Below, piece by piece: positions 45,476 through 55,406 of a stretch of 64,000 nucleotides of DNA. The notes beneath the pieces were generated by a model. It was not told the origin of the DNA. It ran no database searches and worked only from the letters and a program-made list of their open reading frames with translations. Source of the DNA: Hanleya hanleyi (taxonomy: Eukaryota; Mollusca; Polyplacophora; Lepidopleurida; Hanleyidae); contig JAVTVY010020524.1 in assembly GCA_036873755.1 (NCBI GenBank), forward strand, positions 17,303-81,302. The letters run 5' to 3'. The stretch's first letter is position 1. The number at the start of each line of letters is the position of its first letter. The position numbers and the translations under genes are program-made.

Positions 45476-45793
45476 TCAATAGTTATGCAACAAGACTTGT
45501 TTGAACTCATCATCGTCCTTGCGCCCCTGGTGCACGTAGATGTAGGTAGCAATCTGTTCACGTGGAATTCTGGGAGGACAGGCAGCTTCCAATGCCAGGG
45601 CAATTTGCTCCTCGGTCACGTCCTGTAGTGCCTCAGTGATCAGCGCGTATGATGGTACACTATTGTCCACACACGTATGCGTGTTTATGGGACTGTTGTT
45701 CACACAGCATGCACATGCTTGGATGCGCAAGTGTCGAATGCGAGGTCTGACATGATCCAGGAATGTGTCGATGTTACTTCTTACAAATATAAT
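45476..45793 (-). CDS. Hypothetical small ORF downstream of the CARD/PC4 gene
   Basis: An open frame from about 45,793 to the stop at 45,476, without an ATG of its own. An ATG that overlaps the CARD/PC4 stop (ATGA at about 45,818) is in the same frame but separated by a TGA after seven codons. The product contains a Cys cluster (QACACCVNN) and a helical stretch (VTEEQIALALEAACPP). I do not recognise it. It may be a broken coupled gene. Confidence 0.4.
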   Translation of the reverse strand: MIFVRSNIDTFLDHVRPRIRHLRIQACACCVNNSPINTHTCVDNSVPSYALITEALQDVTEEQIALALEAACPPRIPREQIATYIYVHQGRKDDDEFKQVLLHNY

Positions 45794-45816
45794 CAGTCAC
45801 CTAGTCAGACAGGGCT

Positions 45817-46809
45817 TCATGAATTATAGGTGTGAGACTCTGCTAACTTCCGCCACGCCGTTATTTTCAAGGTGACGCCCTGAGGACAAGGAACACGCTC
45901 TTGCGTATCTGATCTCATTTTCCATTGCCGTATATGCACCAGGAGCTGGTCGTTGAAATATGCACAGCTCACAAAGATGTCGTCACCCACATAAAATTTC
46001 GCTTCGTCACTCCCCTGCTGGTCAATGACCGCATCGATGGCGTAATCAATGGCCTGTAGTTTTAGCCAGGTGTCGAAGGTCAAGGCGATATGCCTAGCTG
46101 GTCTGTCGTTAAAGGCCGGTGCGTTAAAATGCACTTCCTCGCCTTTGACACTCACAGTTAAATAGGCTGAGAGCTCCCAAATGTTCGTGTGGGCTGCCTG
46201 GTAGGCCTGCTGGATAATGTTATTGATCTGCTGCACAGACATAGGAAGTTGCACCTCTTCTTCTTCTTTCACTGGCTCAGGCACTTCCTGGGGCACTGGC
46301 TGAAGCACTTGCTCGGGTATTTCTAAAGGTGTTAGTCGGGGCCGTTTGGGTCGTGCACCGCGTTTGGCAGGTACACCAGACTCTGGGTGCGTACGTTTGC
46401 TAGCTGTACGCTCTTCGGTAGTGTCCATGACTAAGATATCATCATCTTGTACATCCTGGGCTTGAAGTAGATCTGCTAGTTCTTCATTTCCCGTCTTCTT
46501 GAGCGCCTCCACGAAGGCTAGAAATGCATAGGGGCCACGGCGCAGTAGACCATCGATGCGGGCTCTGTTTTGTGCTGAAGTGGTTTTCTCCGCCATGATA
46601 TCTTCGACACCCTGTTTCAGGAGTATGTTTTTCTCCATAAGCAGATAACACAGTTCGGCCACATGCTGCATCTCATCAATGCGAACACTGTACTGTCGAA
46701 GCTTCACTTGCTGGGATGACTCCATGACGGTAGGCTCAGGCTGGTAAAAAACGGTGTAATAGGCTGGTGAATTTGCACTGGTAAAATGAAAAGCTTCTCC
46801 ACGTCTCAT
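45817..46809 (-). CDS. CARD plus PC4-like fusion protein (330 aa)
   Basis: Start ATG 46,807-46,809, in the right terminal repeat, so the first residues (MRRGE) equal those of PolB. Residues about 40-115 match a caspase recruitment domain: helix with VAELCYLLMEKNILLKQGVE, then IMAEKTTSAQNRARIDGLL and the diagnostic RRGPYAFLAFVEALKKTG. A basic/Pro linker with KRGARPKRPRL (likely nuclear signal) and an acidic EEEEV follows. The C terminus has two PC4-like units: one ending HIALTFDTWLKLQ, and a clear one with FYVGDDIFVSCAYFNDQLL, HIRQW and GVTLKITAWRKL. CARDs mediate death-fold assembly in apoptosis and inflammation; PC4 domains bind ssDNA. The combination is unusual, and its role, perhaps sensing or diverting host DNA-triggered signalling, is inference. 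Confidence 0.8.
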   Translation of the reverse strand: MRRGEAFHFTSANSPAYYTVFYQPEPTVMESSQQVKLRQYSVRIDEMQHVAELCYLLMEKNILLKQGVEDIMAEKTTSAQNRARIDGLLRRGPYAFLAFVEALKKTGNEELADLLQAQDVQDDDILVMDTTEERTASKRTHPESGVPAKRGARPKRPRLTPLEIPEQVLQPVPQEVPEPVKEEEEVQLPMSVQQINNIIQQAYQAAHTNIWELSAYLTVSVKGEEVHFNAPAFNDRPARHIALTFDTWLKLQAIDYAIDAVIDQQGSDEAKFYVGDDIFVSCAYFNDQLLVHIRQWKMRSDTQERVPCPQGVTLKITAWRKLAESHTYNS

Positions 46810-46863
46810 ACAGGCAGGCAAGCAGGCTGGTCAGGCTGGCAGGCAGGCAGGCTGGCTAGAGGT

Positions 46864-46895
<32 letters not shown>

Positions 46896-47566
46896 CTGGT
46901 CAGGCTGGTCAGGTCAGTCAGAGTGCTCCGTAAGGTAGTGCAATGAATACACCCAACCCCTAAAAATCACCCCCTTTTATATGTTTTTCTATCCAACATG
47001 ACCGCCCAAAAACACGGCCATTTTACAACCTGGCCGCCCAAAAACACGGCCATTTTCCAACATGGCCGCCCAAAACACGGCCATTTTAAAACATGGCCGC
47101 CCAAAAACACGGCCATTTTAAAACATGGCCGCCCAAAAACACGGCCATTTTAAAACATGGCCGCCCAAAAACACGGCCATTTTCCAACATGGCCGCCCAA
47201 AAACCCGGCCATTTTAAAACATGGCCGCCCAAAAACATGGCCATTTTAAAACATGGCCGCCCAAAAACACGGCCATTTTCCAACATGGCCGCCCAAAAAC
47301 ACGGCCATTTTAAAACATGGCCGCCCAAAAACACGGCCATTTTTCAACATGGCCGCCCCAAAACACAGCCATTTTAAAACATGGCCGCCTAGTACATCAA
47401 CACACACCAACAAGTATAGACATGTACCAAAGGCCACGCCTCTACTCTGACAGACCAAGTTGTCTCCCTTGCGTCCAAAGTGTACAGATGGCGCCATCAT
47501 CGGAAGTTGTGACGTCATAGTTACATCCGGGTGAAAAGAGGTCCGATATCCTCTAACCCTACTACT
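46794..47566 (-). repeat. Right terminal inverted repeat of Polinton 1
   Basis: Inverse of 30,063-30,683 with more copies (about 15) of the GGCCATTTTAAAACATGGCC-type unit at 46,990-47,390 and a longer GCAGGCAG leader. It ends inside the first codons of the CARD/PC4 gene. Confidence 0.92.
46941..46980 (-). promoter_or_regulatory. Polinton core promoter, CARD/PC4 copy
   Basis: Inverse copy of the 30,501-30,543 block in the right terminal repeat, about 130 bp upstream of the start codon at 46,809. Confidence 0.75.
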
Positions 47567-47572
47567 GACATT
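47567..47572. repeat. Target-site duplication, right (GACATT)
   Basis: Identical to 30,057-30,062. Confidence 0.95.
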
Positions 47573-49494
47573 GTCTGTTAATGCTTATGAAGAATACAAA
47601 AATGGGTCGGTTCAATCGAATAGATCATTCTGCTTAAATCTATTATAACAGTGTTTGTCAATGTACAGAATGACTGTCTACTAACTTCAATGTTGTACAG
47701 ATACAACAATATGTTTGTATGTAATAAAGTATTGCAGGTGAATTGAAGGAATCTCTGCGAATCATACAATAGCATACGAATTATGTGATTTCGAAAACGA
47801 TGTTTTATGGACCAGAGAAATCCACCATTCACCAAGGCTGAAATATCGTGATCATAATCCATTCGTACCAGGTATTTACCTAATTGGAATAACAAAATTG
47901 TTTTATTACACGAAGCGAACTGTAATAACACGTTATATTATATGAAACAATCACAATGAGTTTGGATTGGACACTGAAATATTACATATTTACAGAAGAT
48001 CATTATTCCGTTGGTGAAGATTTCGTTAGTGACACATATATCTGATCATTATGACCATACATGTTATAAACTGTTGTCGGTTATTCTAAGTCACTTCAGT
48101 CACGTGACAGATGTCGACTGTGACGTCATTTGAAAGTTATATTCTCCCGTCGATGAATATTACAGTACTGCAGTTGAATAGGACTTCCTTAGAGATATCA
48201 CGTGACGGTCGATGAACCAATCAAATGAAGGAACCACTGTTTGTCGTAGAACAGAGCTATTACTTATCCTAACTTAAACACAGCGAAATACTAAAGTACT
48301 AAATACCACGAATTCCAATGTTTAAAAACTACTAATGGCTTATAAGACATTTCATTGTATCAACAGGAGTAATTCTGAATAATATTAAGGATACTGAGTT
48401 CTCCTGCAGTCATTTTGACACACCCCTAGCAGGAACTTGTCTTTATAATATACAGCTACAGCTATAAGTGTGGCTCATAGCTGTATATATTTTTTTTCGA
48501 AAGCACATTTCTTATGGATTCCAAATATATACATTCTTTCCCTGTAAACATGTAGATTGTGAAGATATTCGGATTTGAAATGAAAATTAATTCAAAATTT
48601 AATTTGAATTTTCCTACGAAGTAGGCTACAGATCGCAAGTCAGTCCATCGGAATCCTTTCGTCGGCAAAATAAGACATTAGAACCTTGATTTTTGGCATG
48701 AACGTGCATTAGGCCATTGTTATCAGCAAGTTCTGAGTTGACCGAATTCTGATTAAATTTTTTTTTTTTTTTTTATTATTATTTATTGATGACTCAGCGA
48801 GTACACACTGTCATGCCCATCGGGAACCCTTGGCTGTATGTTTCACTGTATATATAACACAGTGGTGGGATATGCCATCCGTAATTGTTTTTATGAAATA
48901 GGAAATGCTAATTTTCCATCAGTTGTTAGTGCATTTATCTACACCGCTATGCCAGCCTTAATACACACAATTCAGTATATTGTATAGATATATGTAAACT
49001 GTGGCCTTTAACGTGTATCCTATTTCACATCCAAACATTTCATCACAGACCACAGCAGGCTTCAAATTCAGGTCAAACTAGAGGTTCCGCTTTGACCCTT
49101 GAGTCGCCGCTCCGGCATGAAGCCTATGCTAGTTGTTTTTTTAAGCAAAAACATACGTCTCCCCCAACCTCCCACCTTGCCTTGAGTGGGCACATAATTT
49201 AAGGGAAAGTGCTATAAAATGAATGTAGCAATAAGTATCCTAAACAAAGCTGCGCATCTAAAAATATTAATTATAAAGAGGCGATTTTCATTGTTGCAGT
49301 AACCCAGTGGGGATTCGGGATTTATATAGCAATGAGTGGATTGTCGACATCTACAGCGTCCAACCAATGTGAAATACATGTAATTGTGAAGCATCAACTA
49401 TTTCGAAACTGATCACATTATAGGAAAGATGCAAAACATACAACAGCCACACCTATAGTATACATGCTGTGCCGTATAGAAGTTTCATGCATCT
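47573..49494. other. Flank of Polinton 1, no gene seen
   Basis: AT-rich. The frame 47,578-47,931 has no recognisable domain. A T-rich stretch near 48,760 and short inverted repeats (ATACAGCTA...TAGCTGTAT at about 48,450-48,488) are the only structure noted. Confidence 0.5.
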
Positions 49495-50560
49495 GCCTTC
49501 ATTAGTTTTCAAGATATGGAGTGAACAAAAATTGGACAGACAGATAAGCACATTTTGCATGGACCCACGCAAGCACTAGCTCACACCAAAACCTAATTAG
49601 ATCATAAGGCCATTTCAATGAAGCTTCCATCCAAGTTTGGCGAAATTCCGTGGGGTAGTTCTCCAGATATCTTGCAGACAAGGCTTGTATATACATGTAC
49701 AAGTAGATGGACGGATGGATGGACATGAACGAACGCTCGCACACGCACACCAAAACCTAATCAGACGAGGGGCTATCCCAATGAAGCTTCCATCCAAGTT
49801 TGGTGAAATTGGGTCGAGTAGTTCTCGATATCTTGCAGAAAAAGTCTGTATAAACATGAACAATTAGATCGACGGACGATGGACATTGATAAATGCAGAC
49901 ACACACCCAAACCTAATCAAATGAGGGGGGCTATCCCAATGAACTTTCCATCTAAGTTTGGTGAAATTCTGTCAAGTAGTTCTTCAGATATCTTGCAGAA
50001 AGGGCCTGTATATACGTATACATGTACAAGTACATGGACAGACGGATGGACACCGAACATGGACGAATGCGCACACAAACCAAAACCTAATCAGATGAGA
50101 GGGCTATCCCAATGAAGCTTCCATCCAAGTTTGGTAACTTCCGTCAAGTAGTTCTCCAGATATCTTGCAGACAAGGCCTGTATATACATGCACCAGTAGA
50201 TGAACGGAAGGACGGATACTAGACACGGGTGAATGCAGGCACACAACTGATCAAATGAGGGGGCTATCCCAATGAAGCTTCCTTCCAAGTTGGTGAAATT
50301 CCATTCAGTAGTTCTCAAGATATCAAGGCCTGTATATACATGTACAAGTAGATGGGCGGACGGACGGACATCGGACACGGATGAACGCATGCACACACAC
50401 CTAAACCTAATCAAATTAGGGGGCTGTCCCAATGAAGCTTCCATCCAAGTTTGATGAAATTCCGTCCAGTAGTTCTCAAGATATCTTGCAAACAAGCCAA
50501 GGGGACGGACAGACATCCATCCATCCAGATAGACAGCACAAACACTATATGTCTCCCCCC
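49495..50560. repeat. Tandem array, about 160-bp unit with GGACGG microsatellites
   Basis: About six to seven units of AAGCTTCCATCCAAGTTTGG TGAAATTCCGTC... GATATCTTGCAGACAAGGCC TGTATATACATGTACAAGTA GATGGACGGACGG. One unit is also present at 3,395-3,560. A core repeat of about 160 bp plus an ACGG tract resembles pearl-type elements of bivalves (family knowledge). Confidence 0.85.
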
Positions 50561-51965
50561 GAGACATAATTACTCACTGATGGTGAAATATCCTACATCA
50601 ACGAAATTAAGTCAGCCTGGTGCAATAACCCAGCAGAAGAAAGAAAGATGTGGTATCATCCTTCAGATTAGTCTGTGTGAGCGACAATGATAACAGTTGA
50701 CTGAGGATGAGACAAAGCCATGACGGCATGTTTAAAGGGCCTTCTTTTGGTAGAATTTAACTAGATAAAGTAACTTTGATCATGATGCGAAAATATGATA
50801 ACTTGAGTTTTTTTGTACCTCTTGAATATCGACCATATATCACACTTGGATATAATTAAAACAAAAATTACATGTGTAAACAAAATATGTCTAAATTTTT
50901 CTTGTCATTTCAAATGTTGATCCATTTTGATTCCTTGATTAGGGGATACAGAATCACTGCCATGGAGTGTGTTGGTGTGTCACAGCAATGCAATTCCGAT
51001 TCACACAACGAAGCTGAGGTGGTTTAACGTTTATCAATGAAGAAAATCACCGATCAACCGCCATAGAATATAATGTGAAACAAGAAAACCGGAATTGTGC
51101 ATTCATCAGATTGCCGATACCCAAAATGTGTTGTCTCATATATCTAGATAACAATGTGATGTAGAGACGCCATTTATTCGTCTTTGTACCGGTTATGCTC
51201 AGGAGAATGACACAGAATCATTATTATCTTATGCAGAGAAGGTGTTGGTCTTGAGTTGAATTACCGTAAACTACATAAATATGTTGTATTGTTGAGAAAA
51301 TAATGTGATTCAAAAAGTTGTTTTGATTTTGGACAAGGGCACTGAAAACCATTAAAGAGATGCAAATGTATTTTCACACGTAAAGCTTGAAATCTACTGA
51401 ACCTTTATTATTCAATCTGTAAAATTAAATCGGCGATCGTTATTTAATTTTGGAATGAAGGCGCATTAGAAGACTGTTACCAACAAGTTCTGAGCTGACC
51501 TACTTTTGATGAAAATTCCTGGTGATTTTTGATGAAAATCACTGGCGATTCTGACTTGGGCGGTGCCCATCTTAATATATGCAGGATTTCAACTGGGGGG
51601 GGTGGGGATTTCCAAGAGTTCAGTTCGCGTTCGAGTCCTAATGCCTACTCTACTTCGTAGGTCCTGTGACGTTAGCCACACTGCCCATGTTTTTAAATTC
51701 TATTTTCAAAAAAAGTATTCAACTTATCGTAAATCCCTTCATTAGTTCGTGTGGAACATAACTTCAACCGGAAATCACCAGTTTTGATCTAGTTGTCATT
51801 CTAGCGACATTTAATGAAATATTTCTCTACAAAATCAAGCAATTCACAGTTTTGAACATTGGAGTGGATTAAATGTCAATAGAATAGGAACTACATGTAG
51901 ACCAAAATTGAGAAAACTGAGACACCGATTTTCTGTTGGAGTCGTCATCTACAGGACATGATGAT
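50310..51965. repeat. Segmental duplication, copy B
   Basis: Partner of 3,395-5,054, differing by scattered single-base changes. It is cut at 51,965 by Polinton 2. No gene is seen. Confidence 0.92.
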
Positions 51966-52077
51966 AGTAGTATACAAAGCGTCAATCGAGTTAACAGCGC
52001 TTCACTGCGCATGCGCAGAACCTTTTGTGACGTCACAGCGAAAAAAATGTGGCGGTATTGTGGCGGTGTGCGCATGC

Positions 52078-52330
52078 GTGTGGTGTATGGTGGGTGGATG
52101 GTGGTGGTGGGTTTAAGATGGCGGCTGGTGGGTGGATGGTGGTGGTGGGTTTAAGATGGCGGCTGGTGGGTGGATGGTGGTGGTGGGTTTAAGATGGCGG
52201 CAAGATGGCGGCTGGTGGGTGAATGGTGGTGGTGGGTTTAAGATGGCGGCTGGTGGGTGGATGGTGGTGGTGGGTTTAAGATGGCGGCTGGTGGGTGGAT
52301 GGTGGTGGTGGGTTTAAGATGGCGGCTGTA
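52078..52330. repeat. 38-bp minisatellite with AAGATGGCGGC
   Basis: About six units of GGTGGGTGGATGGTGGTGGT GGGTTTAAGATGGCGGCT. Each carries AAGATGGCGGC, a perfect YY1-type site. Open frames across it are artefacts. Confidence 0.9.
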
Positions 52331-52434
52331 TACAGGATGTATTCCTCCGCGGTGATGCGGTCTGGCCGCGGTTTTGGCGATGATTCGGTCTCGGGAAAAA
52401 GCTTCCGCGGAGAAAAAGTAGTCCCTAGATAAAA

Positions 52435-53755
52435 TGGTCCGATGGGGTCGAGTGAGGTATCAAAGTGAAGCTTATGTGAAGGGGCATTTAATGGGTTGGG
52501 TGTGGGGTTGACATATCGGCCTTCTGCGCATGCGCGGTGGCCGAAGGGTATGAAAATAGCCGTGTTGGAGCTAGGGGAGTCCCTAATGGTCCAATTGGGT
52601 CGAGTGAGGTATCAAAGTGAAGCTTATGTGAAGGGGCATCTGATGGGCTGGGTGTGGGGTAGAACTATCGGCAATCTGCGCTTGCGCGGCGGCCCAAGGG
52701 TATGAAAATAGCCGTGTTGGAGCTAGGGGAGCTACTAATGGTCCAATGGGGTCGAGTGAGGTATCAAAGTGAAGCATTCGTGAAGGGGCATTTAATGGGC
52801 TGGGTGTGGGGTTGACCTATCGGCCTTCTGCGCATGCGCGGTGGCCGAAGGGTATGAAAATAGCCGTGTTGGAGCTAGGGGAGTCCCTAATGGTCCAATG
52901 GGGTCGAGTGAGGTATCAAAGTGAAGCCTAGGTGAAGGGGTATTTGATGGCTGGGTGTGGGGTTGAACTAGTGGCATCCTGCGCATGCGCGGCGGCCCAA
53001 GGGTATGAAAATAGCCGTGTTGGAGCTAGGGGAGCTACTAATGGACCAATGGGGTCGAGTGAGGTATCAAAGTGAAGCATTCGTGAAGGGGCATTCAATG
53101 GGCTGGGTGTGGGGTTGACATATCGGCCTTCTGCGCATGCGCGGTGGCCGAAGGGTATGAAAATAGCCGTTTTGGGATGTAGGGGAGTCCCTAATGGTCC
53201 AATGGGGTCGAGTGAGGTATCAAGGTGAAGCTTATGTGAAGGGGCATCTGATGGGCTGGATGTGGGGTTGAACTATCGGCAATCTGCGCATGCGCGGCGG
53301 CCCAAGGGTATGAAAATAGCCGTGTTGGAGCTAGGGGAGCTACTAATGGTCCAATGGGGTCGAGTGAGGTATCAAAGTGAAGCATTCGTGAAGGGGCATT
53401 TAATGGGCTGGGTGTGGGGTTGACATATCGGCCTTCTGCGCATGCGCGGTGGCCGAAGGGTATGAAAATAGCCGTGTTGGGAGCTAGGGGAGCCCCTAAT
53501 GGACCAATGGGGTCGAGTGAGGTATCCAAGTGAAGCTTATGTGAAGGGGCATCTGATGGGCTGGGTGTGGGGTTGAACTATCGGCATTCTGCGCATGCGC
53601 GGTGGCCCAAGGGTATGAAAATAGCCGTGTTGGTATGTAGGGGAGCCCCTAATGGACCAATGGGGTCGAGTGAGGTATCTAAGTGAAGCCTAGGTGAAGG
53701 GGCATCTGATGGGCTGGGTGTGCGGTAGGAATATCATTCTGCGCATGCGCAGATG
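52435..53755. repeat. Satellite-like terminal repeats of Polinton 2, about 152-bp unit
   Basis: About 8.6 units of GGGTCGAGTGAGGTATCAAA ... TGCGCATGCGCGG ... GTATGAAAATAGCCGTGTTG. The palindrome TGCGCATGCGCG recurs once per unit (an NRF1-like site). Confidence 0.9.
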
Positions 53756-53990
53756 CAATGCGGAGGTCTCGTCCAATCAGAAGCGAGTATTTCAAATCCG
53801 TCCCAGAGCTCTCGTCCAATCAGAAGTGAGTATTTTGACCCCGTGCATTATGGGACATATCCAAGATGGCGGCACGTATGTTCAAGATGGCGGCACATCC
53901 GGTGTCGAAAACTGGCCATTTTGTCGGGATGTGGTCACCTAGTGTCGAAAACTGCACCCTGTATGACGTCACTTCCGGTTTTTTCACTAA
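53755..53990. promoter_or_regulatory. Promoter-like cluster at the left end of Polinton 2
   Basis: Two CCAATCAGAAG.GAGTATTT boxes, two CAAGATGGCGGCAC (YY1-like) sites, and ATGACGTCACTTCCGGTT (CRE next to an ETS-type site) at about 53,963. The CRE/ETS pair recurs inverted at about 63,700, and a related pair lies in the Polinton 1 termini. Confidence 0.5.
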
Positions 53991-54202
53991 AAACTACCTC
54001 CAAACATAGAAGAGTTCCAACTGTTTCCCCTTACAAGTCCGTATGTTCAACCGCCGGGATCTTTTCCCGCCCCGCTCCGCCCCGCCCCGCCCCGGCCGCA
54101 GCGCGCGCGCGCACGTCATCACCGGCAGTGCGCGCGCGCGCGGGTCAAAAGGTCAAAGGTCACCTCCAGGTCAAACGGTCTTCTTTTTGGCAAGGTTCGG
54201 AG

Positions 54203-54665
54203 AATACATAGAACTCATATTCATCAACTTAATCTATACGTGTTGGACGAGTCTCTTCACTCACCGTATACACGCACCTCAATGAAATGCCCGCTCCAAA
54301 CCTAGACCAAAAACACGTACTTGGTCTGTGGGCTGATTTCATTGGCTCTCTATTTTTACTATAGTGCGCTTGCATTCTAACATTGATGGGTTACATTTTG
54401 GCTCCATTATAGGCCACTCATTGGCTAATACGGTGTTCAAAGCCAGTTTCATGCATTATGCTCATAGAACTTATAGTCATCAACTTAATCTATACGTGTT
54501 GGGCGAGTCTCTTCACTCACCGTATACACGTACCTCAATGAAATGCCCGCTCCAAACCTAGACCAAAAACACGTACTTGATCTGTGGGCTGATTTCATTG
54601 GCTCTCTATTTTACTATAGTGCGCTTGCATTCTAACCTTGATGGGTTACATTTTGGCCCCATCCT
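54203..54665. repeat. Direct repeat of about 200 bp, two copies
   Basis: CATAGAACTCATATTCATCA ACTTAATCTATACGTGTTGG... (54,208) recurs from about 54,465 with few changes. Both copies contain CACTCACCGTATACACG and GGTTACATTTTGG. No ORF is conserved. Confidence 0.85.
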
Positions 54666-54779
54666 ACACCACTGATTTCAGTTTGACGGAATCTCCACAT
54701 TGGGCATTGATGCATTAGGAATAAAAGACACAACACAGGGTTTTTTGGTGAGATCTCATTTTTTTATTCAGTGAACAAC

Positions 54780-54960
54780 AACAACGTGAGAACAACCACG
54801 TGCCCAGAACAAGGGGCTTGTAATTAACTGAAGCCCAGAACAAGGGGCTTGTACATTGAAAGAACTGAAGCCCAGAACAGGGGGCTTTTAAACTTAAGCC
54901 CAGAACAGCGGGCGTGTGTACATTGAAAGAATTCAAGCCCAGAACGGCACTTGTACATTG
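54780..54960. repeat. Short tandem repeats at the 3' end of PRO
   Basis: Four to five copies of GCCCAGAACAAGGGGCTTGT ACATTGAAAGAA-like units of 30-40 bp directly after the PRO stop. The plus-strand TTTTTTATTCAG at about 54,760 gives AATAAAAAA on the minus strand, a possible poly(A) signal for the capsid operon-like cluster. Confidence 0.7.
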
Positions 54961-55405
54961 AAATGATGGGCGGCCCAGTCATATACGAGTACATCGCGGT
55001 CCTCGGCCTTGGGGTACTCGTCAAACATCTGTACGATGGTAGATAAGGGTCTTCCCGGCATCGATGGTACAGGTAAAACAAGCAATATTGTCCGCACACG
55101 CCACTGGTCAGGCTTTGCAACGTTTGACTGTTCCAACACCACGTCTCTGTGCCTTGATCCATGAAGTCTGTTAAATCGGGATGGAGGGGTGGCAGGCCGT
55201 ACGGGTCAAAGTATTCGCCCTGCTGTTCTGTCAAGTACACGACCACCCAGTGTTCACCGGGTCGCTCCATCGGGTCCGTGTTGAGAACGTAAGCAGCAGG
55301 ATACACACGGTCTAATGGGAACACATCTCGGGCGAACACCCCTTGAAACACCCTACGTGTCTCTGGGTCATTCTCCAGCACGGTGGTTATCTGCTCTGTA
55401 TCCAT
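54933..55405 (-). pseudogene. PRO: Adenain-like maturation protease of Polinton 2, one frameshift
   Basis: The start ATG at 55,403-55,405 follows the MCP stop by one base (TAACATG). The frame keeps all three catalytic segments: His in GEHWVVVYL, Asp in EYFDPYGLPPLHPDL and Cys in SGVCGQYCLFYLYHR. After that a single shift near 55,075 moves the C terminus (DEYPKAEDRDVLVYDWAAHHF) into the 55,142-54,933 frame. If the shift is a sequence error the enzyme is complete at about 155 residues. Confidence 0.88.
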
Positions 55406-55406
55406 G

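Larger units (their letters stand above)
30063..47566. mobile_element. Polinton/Maverick (adintovirus-like) element 1, complete boundaries
   Basis: A 17,504-bp element beginning AGTAGTAGGGTTAGAGGATA and ending with its reverse complement. It is flanked by the perfect hexamer GACATT at 30,057-30,062 and 47,567-47,572. AG...CT ends and a 6-bp target duplication are hallmarks of Polintons. Order: left terminal repeat, PolB (+), two tRNA-Leu-like genes, then on the minus strand PRO, MCP, basic virion protein, mCP remnant, ATPase, membrane protein, INT and PC4-like protein. The accessory block follows: a 154-aa gene (+), RING (-), RING (+), small ORF (-), CARD/PC4 (-) and the right terminal repeat. 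PolB, PRO, MCP, mCP and INT are damaged, so this copy is not autonomous. Confidence 0.97.

Noticed and set aside
47093..47377. 94-aa plus-strand ORF in the right terminal repeat
   Set aside because: Pure tandem-repeat translation, equally open on the other strand.
54043..54285. Arg/Pro-rich ORFs over the GC-rich stretch at 54,060-54,150
   Set aside because: Low-complexity CCCCGCC and GCGCGC tracts. There is no counterpart in Polinton 1 and no conserved frame in the direct repeat that follows.
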